The notes beneath the pieces are model-generated. The model made no database searches. It was not told where the DNA came from and was given only the letters and a program-made list of their open reading frames with translations. Shown here one piece after another: positions 1 through 5,739 of a stretch of DNA of 8,356 nucleotides. Each line of letters opens with the position of its first letter. The first letter of the stretch is position 1. Source of the DNA: Desulfobacteraceae bacterium UBA2230 (GTDB taxonomy: Bacteria; Desulfobacterota; Desulfobacteria; Desulfobacterales; Desulfosarcinaceae); assembly GCA_002348005.1 (NCBI GenBank), contig DDYQ01000061.1, positions 5,626-13,981 on the forward strand, given 5' to 3'. The position numbers and the translations under genes were made by a program.

Positions 1-605
1 CAGTGGCGGTGGTGATTGATCTCCATGGTCAGGCAACTCCGCTCGATGCGAACCGCGACATGGTCACCGGATCCACCCTCTGGCCTACCGCACCCGGCGT
101 TTTGCCGGACGTGGTTCATCTCTCCAAGCAGGTCGTGTCGACCCTGCTCAGCGCGATGGACAAAATCGCCCACGCCAACTTTTCGCTCTACAACGGCGGA
201 CCGGAGCCGGGCATATCCCGAAATGCCTACGGGCTTCTCGGTTCGGCATCGGTGTTGATGGAGCATCGCGTGGTCGGCCAGAAAGCGGGAGGATACATGG
301 CGGATATCCCACGCAGGTCGGTGATGGCTGTAATCGAGGCGCTTGCCGACGGCAGCCTCTACGACACCGACACGGAGCGCGCCGAAGCGCTTGAACGCGC
401 GCCGGACAGCGCTTCACTCTTCTGGAAATGCGTCGTGTCGCGGCCCTACACGCTCGAAAACTACAATTTTTGCCGCGAGAAATACGATATGAGCCCGCGG
501 GATACCCTGCCGCCGTTCCCCTTCGAGGACGGCCAGCCAGGCCCGGGCGAAACTCTGGACGAGGAAACAGCTTCACAATTGATCTATGAACTTGACACCG
601 AATGA
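1..605 (+). CDS. M14-family zinc carboxypeptidase-like protein, C-terminal part (5' end outside window)
   Basis: The frame is open to the window edge, so the gene starts upstream; the GTG at position 3 is only the first visible potential start. About 200 residues are visible. Two short motifs fit the M14 metallocarboxypeptidase fold: IDLHGQ (His at visible residue 8) resembles the strand carrying the third zinc ligand, and SVLMEHR (Glu87) resembles the strand carrying the catalytic glutamate. Their spacing of 79 residues is close to the 74 between His196 and Glu270 of carboxypeptidase A. The HxxE zinc motif would lie in the missing N-terminal part. The last 80 residues are acidic and proline-rich, with no motif I recognise. 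If the assignment is right, it removes C-terminal residues from peptides or deacylates a related amide. A hairpin terminator lies 74 bases after the stop, and nothing downstream shares the transcript. The family call is a motif judgement, not a search result. Confidence 0.6.
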   Translation, partial: VAVVIDLHGQATPLDANRDMVTGSTLWPTAPGVLPDVVHLSKQVVSTLLSAMDKIAHANFSLYNGGPEPGISRNAYGLLGSASVLMEHRVVGQKAGGYMADIPRRSVMAVIEALADGSLYDTDTERAEALERAPDSASLFWKCVVSRPYTLENYNFCREKYDMSPRDTLPPFPFEDGQPGPGETLDEETASQLIYELDTE

Positions 606-678
606 TACTTGGCTTGTCGGGGAACCGCTGCACGTTCGTGCCAGGATTCCGGTAGGAGATAAAATTAGATAACTGGAC

Positions 679-709
679 GGGGCGGCATTGGGACCGCCCC
701 GCTCCTTTT
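679..709 (+). terminator. Rho-independent terminator candidate of the carboxypeptidase-like gene
   Basis: A perfect 7-bp GC stem (GGGGCGG at 679-685 with CCGCCCC at 694-700) has an 8-base loop and is followed by GCTCCTTTT. The T tract is short and interrupted. The position just after the plus-strand gene makes a terminator the natural reading. Confidence 0.55.
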
Positions 710-752
710 GGCAGGACAGCACATCCTTGCCCACCCTTCGATCCGAAACAAA

Positions 753-781
753 GAGGCCGGTGAAAATCTTTCACCGGCCTC
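753..781 (-). terminator. Perfect 13-bp hairpin, terminator of the two-small-gene operon
   Basis: The arms at 753-765 and 769-781 are perfect 13-bp inverted repeats around a 3-base loop. Read on the minus strand, the stem is followed by TTTGTTT; on the plus strand there is no T run. It lies 41 bases after the stop of the 37-residue peptide gene, so it most likely ends that minus-strand transcript. Confidence 0.75.
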
Positions 782-821
782 CCGTGAGATCAAAAACCGT
801 CAACTTACCCTTACAACGCTT

Positions 822-935
822 TTACCTTTGGCGGGGGGGAACCTTTGCTGCGGGAACGCGTACCACAGCGGGAGCGGGCGCATTCCTGTTGATCCAGTAG
901 CCAAGCATGACGAGTGTGAGCGCCAGTCCGATCAT
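822..935 (-). CDS. 37-residue single-helix membrane peptide, unknown function
   Basis: I do not recognise this gene. The peptide begins MIGLALTLVMLGYW, a hydrophobic stretch of about 14 residues that could form a short membrane helix or anchor. It then has a proline/alanine/valine tail with five basic residues (R17, R26, K31, R35, R37), consistent with the tail facing the cytoplasm. A strong Shine-Dalgarno match (GGAAGGTG, minus strand 947-940) sits 4 bases before the ATG, which is why I choose this frame. It follows the 44-residue gene by 18 bases and precedes a strong terminator, so the two look like an operon. A competing frame (957 to 811) starts by an ATGA overlap with the upstream stop and begins MTERKVQD, resembling the upstream protein's MTENKIQD. 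A frameshift joining the two frames is possible. A run of seven G at 833-839 makes the last codons sensitive to indel errors. Confidence 0.5.
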   Translation of the reverse strand: MIGLALTLVMLGYWINRNAPAPAVVRVPAAKVPPRQR

Positions 936-953
936 CTTGCACCTTCCTTTCGG

Positions 954-1088
954 TCATCCCTGTACATCGATGCCTAAATCGCAGCCCAGGTTGGGATCGG
1001 GATCTTTGCACTCAAAGTTGTCTTCACGGGTGTCGACATGCCCTTCGCTCTCGTCGTCCATATAGTCCTGAATTTTATTTTCGGTCAT
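954..1088 (-). CDS. 44-residue acidic protein with two cysteines, unknown function
   Basis: I do not recognise this protein. It is strongly acidic, with 14 Asp/Glu against 3 Lys/Arg in 44 residues, and has no hydrophobic segment, so it should be soluble. Two cysteines, C27 and C36, lie in the C-terminal half (FECKDPDPNLGCDLG) and could form a disulfide or hold a metal. The ATG at 1088 is preceded at 4 bases by AGGTGA within AGAGGTGAT (minus strand), an excellent ribosome binding site. An in-frame ATG at 1160 would add 24 residues, but the binding site argues against it. The gene is first of a two-gene minus-strand unit with the 37-residue membrane peptide and ends at the hairpin at 781-753. 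I see no convincing promoter upstream. The reading frame is likely real because of its binding site and composition; its function cannot be stated. Confidence 0.6.
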   Translation of the reverse strand: MTENKIQDYMDDESEGHVDTREDNFECKDPDPNLGCDLGIDVQG

Positions 1089-1233
1089 TGTATCACCTCT
1101 CGGGTTGGTTGAGTCGCTGTGCATCGTTAATTTGACCGATAACTTACGACAGGACGGCAAGGCGGCAATGTGAGCAGAATGGTTGTAAGATGGCAGGCTA
1201 AACTACCACTGGCAGGCCGAGACTCGCCAGGAA

Positions 1234-1263
1234 GGCCGTTTTGGAACGCAACCGGTCTTTTTT
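1234..1263 (+). terminator. Terminator-like hairpin upstream of the kinase gene (possible leader or small RNA end)
   Basis: GGCCGTT (1234-1240) can pair with AACCGGTC (1250-1257) with one bulged C and one G-T pair, followed directly by six T (1258-1263). No plus-strand gene precedes it, so if real it would end a short untranslated transcript or act within a leader RNA of the kinase gene. The stem is imperfect and the call is weak. Confidence 0.3.
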
Positions 1264-1282
1264 CTGCGGCCCGAATGGCGGG

Positions 1283-1311
1283 TTGCTTTTCGGCTGCATC
1301 CTTCATAGACT
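1283..1311 (+). promoter_or_regulatory. Weak sigma-70-like promoter candidate for the hybrid kinase gene
   Basis: TTGCTT (1283-1288) and TAGACT (1306-1311) are separated by 17 bases. The match to consensus is 3 of 6 and 4 of 6. It lies about 90 bases before the GTG start, after the hairpin at 1234-1263. It is offered only as the best candidate in the region. Confidence 0.25.
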
Positions 1312-1400
1312 GTTAAAGAATTCTAACGCCAGGTGCGAATCGCCGATCCCTTGCCGAACCGGTTGTTTCCGCCCGCTCGAATCCTGAAAGCGAACAAGAC

Positions 1401-4130
1401 GTGACCGCCGCCATTGAATCCGACGACATCTTTCGTGCGCTGCGCCGCAAGGCCGAACAGCTTGCGCAGCGGCAGGGCAGGGCGCTGCCCGCGGCGGAGT
1501 ATCGGGACCTCCAGCACCTGATCCAGGAGCTGGAAGTGCAGTACGCGGCGCTGCAGCGGCAGAACGAGGCGCTGACCCGGCAGGCGGAGGCGCAAGGCCG
1601 CAAGCTGTCCGAAGCGGAGCATGAAACATCCGTCGAGTTCCTGCATCTGATGAACGCCAGCCGGCATACCGAAGACCTGGTCCGCCGGGCCATCGACTTC
1701 ATTTCTCAAAGATGCGGCTGCGAGGCCGTGGGCATCCGGCTCAAACGGGGAGACGATTACCCCTACTACGAAACCCGGGGTTTTCCCCAGACGTTCGTTC
1801 GCCGGGAAAGCAGTCTCTGCAGCCGTGACGCCGCAGGCGACATCCGCCGCGACAGCGCCGGCCACCCGATCCTGGAGTGCATGTGCGGCAACGTGATCGG
1901 CGGGCGCTTCGATCCCGGCCGGCCGTTCTTTACGGCGGGCGGCAGCTTCTGGACCAACAGCACGACGGAGTTGTTGTCATCCACCACCGAGGCCGACCGG
2001 CAGGCGAGGACGCGCAACCGCTGCAACGGTGAAGGATACGAGTCCGTGGCGTTGATCCCCCTGCGCGCCGGAGAGGAGAACCTGGGGCTCCTGCAACTCA
2101 ACGACCGGCGCAAAGGGCGCTTCAGCCCCGAGTACCTCGCCTTTTGGGAACGCATGGCGGGCTACCTTGCGGTGGCGATTTCCCGCGTCTTAACCAGGGA
2201 AGCCCTGCGCGAACGCGAAAGACTTTACGAAGAGCTGGTGGAGAACGCCAACAGCGCCATTATCCGCTGGCGGTCCGACGGCACCCTGACCTTCTTCAAC
2301 GAATACGCCCAGAACTTTTTCGGCTATCGCGCCGAAGAAGCGCTCGGCCGGCACGTCAGCCTTCTTCTGCCGCAGCAGCCATCCAACGGGAGCGACCTTT
2401 CCGGACTGGTTCAGGACATCGTCGACCATCCGCAGCGGTACCTGAACAACATCAACGAGAACGTCTGCCGGGACGGCCGGCGCGTCTGGATGACCTGGAC
2501 CAACAAGCCCATCATGGATCACGCCGGCCGGGTGGTCGAGATTCTGGCCATCGGCTCCGACGTCACCGAGCAGAAGCGCAATGAGCAGGCGCTGCGCGAG
2601 AGCAAGGAGCGTCTGCACCTTGCGCTCGATTCGGCTTATGTCATTTCGTTCGAGTGGGACATCGCGCGCAACGAAGTGCGCCGGTACACCTCCAGCGAAC
2701 CGGCGCTTCCCTCCACGCAGGAGCGGGCCGGCACCTTCGAGGAAGTGGTGAATGCCGTGCACCCCGAGGACCGCGAGCAGTTCCGGGCCAACGTTTCCGC
2801 CGCCCTGGCAAAGGAAAACGGGCGGTATGAAAGCGAGTTCCGCATCGTTCGCCCGGACGGCAAGGTCCACTGGCTGCAAGAAACCGGCTACGTGCACCGC
2901 GACCTCCAGCAGCGGCCCATTCGGCTGATCGGCCTTTCACAGGACATCACCGGCCGCAAGCGAGCCGAGCTGGAACTGCAGCGGTTGAACGAGACCCTCG
3001 AGCAGCAGGTCGCCGAGCGCACCGCCCTTGCCGAGTCGCGCGCCAGGCAGCTTCAGGCCCTGGCGGTGGAGCTGATCGAGGCCGAGGAGCGCGAACGGCA
3101 GCGCATCGCCGAACTGCTGCACGAAGACTTGCAGCAGATCCTCGCCGGTGCCCGGTTCACGCTGCAGTCGCGAGGCCGCTCGGACCCGGATCTCGAGCAA
3201 GTGCAGCGTTTTCTGGAGGAGTCGATCCACAAATCGCGCCACCTGTCCCACGAACTGAGCCCGGTGGTGCTGCAGTACGCAAGCCTGACGGCCGGCCTGG
3301 AATGGCTCTGCCGGGAAATGAACGAGCGGTTCGGACTGGACGTCCGGCTGGAAGCGGCGCCGCGGTGCGAGCTTGAAAGCACGCCGCTCAAAATCTTCCT
3401 GTTCCGCGCCGTCAAGGAGATGCTCTTCAACATCGCCAAACACGCCGGCGTGAAGACCGCGCGGGTGGCACTGGGCGGTTCCGACGATGAGGTCGCCATT
3501 ACGGTAAGCGACCCCGGCAAAGGGTTCGATGTGTCGGTCCTCAGGCGCTACACGCCCAATTCGGGACTGGGGCTCATCAGTCTGCGGGAGCGCGCCAGCT
3601 ACATCGGCGGCAGCCTGGAGATCGAGAGCGCGCCCGGGCAGGGCAGCCGGCTGACCCTGAGGATCCCGGCGGTTCTGGAACGGACCGCGCGCCCCGGATC
3701 GGCCGCACCGTCTGTTGAAGCGGCCCGGCCGCCGGACGAAACGGCCGCGCAACCGGGGCTGCGGGTCCTGTTTGCCGACGACCACAAAGTGATGCGTCAG
3801 GGGCTGATTCGATTGATCAGCGGTCAGCCGGACATTACGGTGGCCGGTGAAGCGTCGAACGGCCGGGAGGCACTCGAACTGGCCCTGCGGCTGCGGCCGG
3901 ATGTCATCGTGATGGACATCTCGATGCCCGAAATGGACGGCATCGAGGCCACCCGGCGCATCAAGGCCATGCTGCCCGAGGTGCGCGTGATCGGTCTTTC
4001 GATGCACGATGACGCCAACGCCTCCCACACCATGCGCGAAGCCGGAGCCGAGGCCTTCGTGAGCAAAACCGCGTCATCGTCGGTGCTGCTCCAGGCGATC
4101 TACGGGAACAAGCCGGCCGGGAGGCGGTAG
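1401..4130 (+). CDS. Soluble hybrid sensor histidine kinase: coiled coil-GAF-PAS-PAS-HisKA_3-HATPase-REC
   Basis: The 909-residue protein has no membrane segment, so it senses in the cytoplasm. Domains in order: N-terminal coiled coil (about 10-75), GAF (about 80-265), PAS (272-392), PAS of the PAS_3 type (399-520), coiled coil (520-565), HisKA_3 with phosphoacceptor H574 in ELLHEDLQQ, HATPase_c (665-757) with N677, DPGKG 704-708 and GLGL 722-725, a proline/alanine linker, and a receiver (786-903) with D793/D794, phosphoacceptor D839, S867 and K889. All expected catalytic residues are present. The GAF domain carries cysteines at 105, 107, 140, 160, 162 and 208, including two CxC pairs. The kinase core is the NarX/DesK class and the receiver is NarL-like (DDHKVMRQGL), but no LuxR-type HTH follows. 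The frame is open back to 1317 without an upstream ATG or GTG; GTG 1401 is preceded by a weak GAAAG at 1386-1390. No partner regulator is encoded nearby; the signal is unknown. Confidence 0.93.
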   Translation: MTAAIESDDIFRALRRKAEQLAQRQGRALPAAEYRDLQHLIQELEVQYAALQRQNEALTRQAEAQGRKLSEAEHETSVEFLHLMNASRHTEDLVRRAIDFISQRCGCEAVGIRLKRGDDYPYYETRGFPQTFVRRESSLCSRDAAGDIRRDSAGHPILECMCGNVIGGRFDPGRPFFTAGGSFWTNSTTELLSSTTEADRQARTRNRCNGEGYESVALIPLRAGEENLGLLQLNDRRKGRFSPEYLAFWERMAGYLAVAISRVLTREALRERERLYEELVENANSAIIRWRSDGTLTFFNEYAQNFFGYRAEEALGRHVSLLLPQQPSNGSDLSGLVQDIVDHPQRYLNNINENVCRDGRRVWMTWTNKPIMDHAGRVVEILAIGSDVTEQKRNEQALRESKERLHLALDSAYVISFEWDIARNEVRRYTSSEPALPSTQERAGTFEEVVNAVHPEDREQFRANVSAALAKENGRYESEFRIVRPDGKVHWLQETGYVHRDLQQRPIRLIGLSQDITGRKRAELELQRLNETLEQQVAERTALAESRARQLQALAVELIEAEERERQRIAELLHEDLQQILAGARFTLQSRGRSDPDLEQVQRFLEESIHKSRHLSHELSPVVLQYASLTAGLEWLCREMNERFGLDVRLEAAPRCELESTPLKIFLFRAVKEMLFNIAKHAGVKTARVALGGSDDEVAITVSDPGKGFDVSVLRRYTPNSGLGLISLRERASYIGGSLEIESAPGQGSRLTLRIPAVLERTARPGSAAPSVEAARPPDETAAQPGLRVLFADDHKVMRQGLIRLISGQPDITVAGEASNGREALELALRLRPDVIVMDISMPEMDGIEATRRIKAMLPEVRVIGLSMHDDANASHTMREAGAEAFVSKTASSSVLLQAIYGNKPAGRR

Positions 4131-4188
4131 CCGCCGGACGGCCGCGCGGCACCCTATGTCGAACCTGCTGCCCAAGTGCTCCAGATTC

Positions 4189-4215
4189 AAAAATGAAACA
4201 GACGGCGGCCGGCTG
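4189..4215 (-). terminator. Terminator candidate of the PRC-barrel gene
   Basis: On the minus strand, CAGCCGG and CCGTCTG form a 7-bp stem with one mismatch and a 3-base loop (4215-4199), followed by TTTCATTTTT. It lies about 30 bases after the stop of the PRC-barrel gene and on the convergent side of the kinase gene. Confidence 0.45.
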
Positions 4216-4244
4216 CGGCATACCATTCGATGAACGGTGCGGTG

Positions 4245-4883
4245 CTATTCAGCGTGCGGCGGCAGCCCATCCACGATATCGCACGTTACACTGAGCGCCA
4301 CAGCATCCTCATCGACCCGACTGACCCAGGCCGAAGGGATTAGTTTTCGTTCCTTGGAGATGAAACCCTCCGAGATCATAATATGGGTGATCCGCTCATC
4401 CTGCGGATCTGTATACAGGCGTTCCACCTTGCCCGCTTTTTCACCGTCCCGGCACACGACATCGGCCCCCTCCTCAAGCACTGCAGCCCCGGCGGGAATG
4501 TTGCGCCGGGTGCGGACATAATATGACGGCGGGCCGTACGGTGCGTACATGCCCGCTCCAGCCGGCGAGCCGATTCCCGGATACCACATCATCGGCAGGG
4601 CCCCGCCCTCCTGCATTTCACCCGCTGCCTTCATCGGAATATGATATTCTTCTTCAAAATCAGGCAGACTGTCGAGATCTACGTCCGCCTTTAAAACAAT
4701 CCGCTGCGCATCGACCTGATCCAGCTGATCCAGGGTGATCACCTTTTCGCGGGTGAACAGGATGCCTTTCTTCGTCACCAGATGGGTGACTTTCCGCGTT
4801 CCCGGATCGATCACCACCCGATCCACGCTGCCCAGGCTTTTCCCCTTCGCATCCACAACTTCCGTATTTTCTTTGATTTGCAT
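4245..4883 (-). CDS. Two-repeat PRC-barrel domain protein
   Basis: The 212-residue protein has two PRC-barrel-like halves. The first spans about residues 1-75 (TEVVDAKGKSLGSVDRVVID, then THLVTKKG and REKVITLDQL). The second spans about 128-205 (ADVVCRDGEKAGKVERLYTD, then THIMISEG and ERKLIPSAWV). Both show the family's run of strand, G-K/E-x-x-G turn, V-x-x-x-x-x-D and R/K-I/V-T-H. They are joined by a Gly/Pro/Tyr/Met-rich linker (about 84-122) that is probably disordered. PRC barrels occur in the photosynthetic reaction centre H subunit, RimM and many small stress or envelope-associated proteins; the role here cannot be assigned. I chose the ATG at 4883 because GAGGAA (minus strand 4894-4889) lies 5 bases upstream; an ATG ten codons earlier lacks this. 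It has its own promoter (4952-4980) and a terminator candidate at 4215-4189, so it is probably transcribed alone. Confidence 0.88.
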   Translation of the reverse strand: MQIKENTEVVDAKGKSLGSVDRVVIDPGTRKVTHLVTKKGILFTREKVITLDQLDQVDAQRIVLKADVDLDSLPDFEEEYHIPMKAAGEMQEGGALPMMWYPGIGSPAGAGMYAPYGPPSYYVRTRRNIPAGAAVLEEGADVVCRDGEKAGKVERLYTDPQDERITHIMISEGFISKERKLIPSAWVSRVDEDAVALSVTCDIVDGLPPHAE

Positions 4884-4937
4884 GCTCTTTCCTCTATCTT
4901 TCTGCCAGCACAAACCGGCTTGGGTTTTATCGTCGGT

Positions 4938-5372
4938 CTAGTACCCCTGCAATTGTACTGGGGAAACGAAAACCTGCCAATCGGGTCCGTGCCCCAATCC
5001 GGAGGGATCCTTCCTGTAATTGAATTGATCTCCATGGCCGGAGCGAGCAAGGCATCGGCCGGGAAAACGGCGGCCCGCCGGCGGCCGGGCGCATGCAAAA
5101 AAAAAGGGCTCGCGGTTCGACCCGCAAGCCCCTGTGTTTTTCTGCCGTGTGGCGGTGCGCCGCCCGGCAGCTACTTCACCGGATCCCGCTATACCGCCAG
5201 CTTTTGGAGCTGAAGATATCAGGCTCTCGCTTCCCGGAACAGCGCTTTCGATTTGGCTGAACTCATCAGGTCCAAGTTTCTCTTTTGCCATTTTGAACAA
5301 AAGACCTGATCCTCCTTCAGCCTGTTTCTCTGTAATCCCCAGTTGATTGGTTAACATTTGTATTAGTTCCAT
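4938..5372 (-). CDS. DUF2780 (VcgC/VcgE)-family gene, 3' end apparently lost or frameshifted
   Basis: Residues 1 to about 60 are a good DUF2780 N-terminal half: MELIQMLTNQLGITEKQA, then EGGSGLL, AK-KLG and the AVPG...LISSAPKAGG stretch. Members I recall are about 140-150 residues and continue with glycine-rich and hydrophobic segments. Here the frame instead enters an Arg/Pro-rich stretch unlike the family. That tail crosses a strong terminator (5131-5097) and the next gene's promoter (4980-4952) before its stop at 4938. I infer an internal deletion or frameshift. The +1 frame has stops at 5191-5189 and 5173-5171, just before the terminator, and one may be the original end. The ATG at 5372 has GGGAGG (5386-5381) 8 bases upstream and an extended -10 promoter, so expression is plausible. 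The conserved part covers about 5193-5372. Family function is unknown to me beyond the domain name. Confidence 0.6.
   Translation of the reverse strand: MELIQMLTNQLGITEKQAEGGSGLLFKMAKEKLGPDEFSQIESAVPGSESLISSAPKAGGIAGSGEVAAGRRTATRQKNTGACGSNREPFFFACARPPAGRRFPGRCLARSGHGDQFNYRKDPSGLGHGPDWQVFVSPVQLQGY
4952..4980 (-). promoter_or_regulatory. Strong sigma-70-type promoter of the PRC-barrel gene
   Basis: On the minus strand, TTGGCA (4980-4975) and TACAAT (4957-4952) are separated by exactly 17 bases. Each matches consensus at 5 of 6 positions. Transcription would start near 4945, giving a leader of about 60 bases before the ATG at 4883. It lies inside the apparent tail of the DUF2780 reading frame. 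Confidence 0.7.
5097..5131 (-). terminator. Strong rho-independent terminator after the DUF2780 conserved region
   Basis: On the minus strand, GGGCTTGCGG (5131-5122) pairs with CCGCGAGCCC (5115-5106). This gives ten pairs including one G-T, with a 6-base loop, followed immediately by nine T (5105-5097). It is the clearest terminator in the window. It lies within the open frame that starts at 5372, with no in-frame stop before it. Confidence 0.88.
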
Positions 5373-5403
5373 GATCGATCCCTCCCACAACCATTGCTCG
5401 GTG

Positions 5404-5412
5404 AATATATCA
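5404..5412 (-). promoter_or_regulatory. Extended -10 promoter candidate of the DUF2780 gene
   Basis: On the minus strand, TGATATATT (5412-5404) combines a TGn extension with TATATT, 5 of 6 to consensus. The -35 region is poor (best is TATGCA with an 18-base spacer). The predicted start near 5397 gives a leader of about 25 bases before the ATG at 5372. Confidence 0.45.
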
Positions 5413-5673
5413 GAGCAACGGGTGTCATGCATAAGCGATAGAAAGTATGTGGAGCGGGAAGGTACCTGATTTAATCGCCAGTGTATTCGTGATCGCTTAA
5501 GTTTCAATCGGCCTATGAAAGTTTAGATTAGCTGAACAGGAAGCGGCAATAAGAGATGGGTATTGACATTTTTTGTTCTGTCGGAAGGAAATGGAATTCC
5601 AGTTAGGAAAGAAAAGAATCATTGATCATTTCAACTTACTGTTTTAGCGATCGTGAAAGATAGAAATAAGTTT

Positions 5674-5720
5674 GGCCGGGCGGCGTCCGTTGTCAGGCGT
5701 GAGCTTATGCGCCCGAAGCC
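5674..5720 (-). terminator. Imperfect GC-rich hairpin, possible terminator of the GGDEF-EAL gene
   Basis: On the minus strand, GGC-TT-CGGGCG (5720-5710) can pair with CGCCCGGCC (5682-5674). This gives nine pairs with a TT bulge and a loop of 27 bases, followed by AAACTTATTTC. It lies about 20 bases after the stop of the GGDEF-EAL gene and stands out from AT-rich flanks. The large loop and poor T run lower confidence. Confidence 0.35.
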
Positions 5721-5739
5721 TCGTGGTTTTTACTCAATT

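Larger units (their letters stand above)
1089..1400. other. Divergent intergenic region between the small-gene operon and the hybrid kinase gene
   Basis: This 312-base stretch separates a minus-strand operon from a plus-strand gene, so it should hold both promoters. I see only weak candidates: TTGCTT-N17-TAGACT on the plus strand at 1283-1311, and nothing convincing for the minus strand. It also contains the 8-base direct repeat TGGCAGGC (1191-1198 and 1210-1217) and a terminator-like hairpin at 1234-1263 on the plus strand. A 45-codon ORF at 1179-1316 has no good ribosome binding site and was not accepted. Confidence 0.5.
5373..5739. other. Intergenic region upstream of the DUF2780 gene and downstream of the GGDEF-EAL gene
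   Basis: No coding frame of note is present in these 367 bases. Near 5404-5412 it holds the DUF2780 promoter candidate, and at 5674-5720 a GC-rich hairpin that may end the GGDEF-EAL transcript. The middle part (about 5500-5670) is AT-rich. A TTGACA at 5563-5568 has no partner -10 on the plus strand. Apart from these I see nothing in it. Confidence 0.5.

Noticed and set aside
148..774. Long minus-strand open frame opposite the carboxypeptidase-like gene
   Set aside because: It is an Arg/Cys/Pro-rich shadow of a GC-rich coding strand. It runs across both terminator hairpins and matches no family.
1179..1316. 45-codon plus-strand ORF before the kinase gene
   Set aside because: It has no ribosome binding site, spans the terminator-like hairpin and has no recognisable sequence.
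2937..4028. 363-codon minus-strand frame opposite the kinase gene
   Set aside because: Composition is His/Arg/Gln/Gly-rich, typical of antisense frames to GC-rich genes. The plus-strand kinase is certain over the whole stretch.
18..5039. Shared 12-mer TGATCTCCATGG near both position 18 and position 5028
   Set aside because: One or two 12-base matches are expected by chance in 8 kb, and the flanks do not match.
5486..5657. Near-inverted repeat TTCGTGATCGCT / AGCGATCGTGAA flanking about 150 bases
   Set aside because: Only 10 of 12 positions match, there are no target duplications or transposase, and such matches are expected by chance in a window this size.
5674..5720. Integron attC-like site (GTTGTCAGGCG within a GC-rich imperfect hairpin)
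   Set aside because: The core does not fit GTTRRRY, no matching RYYYAAC partner lies at the expected distance, and no integrase or cassette is present. A terminator hairpin is the simpler reading.
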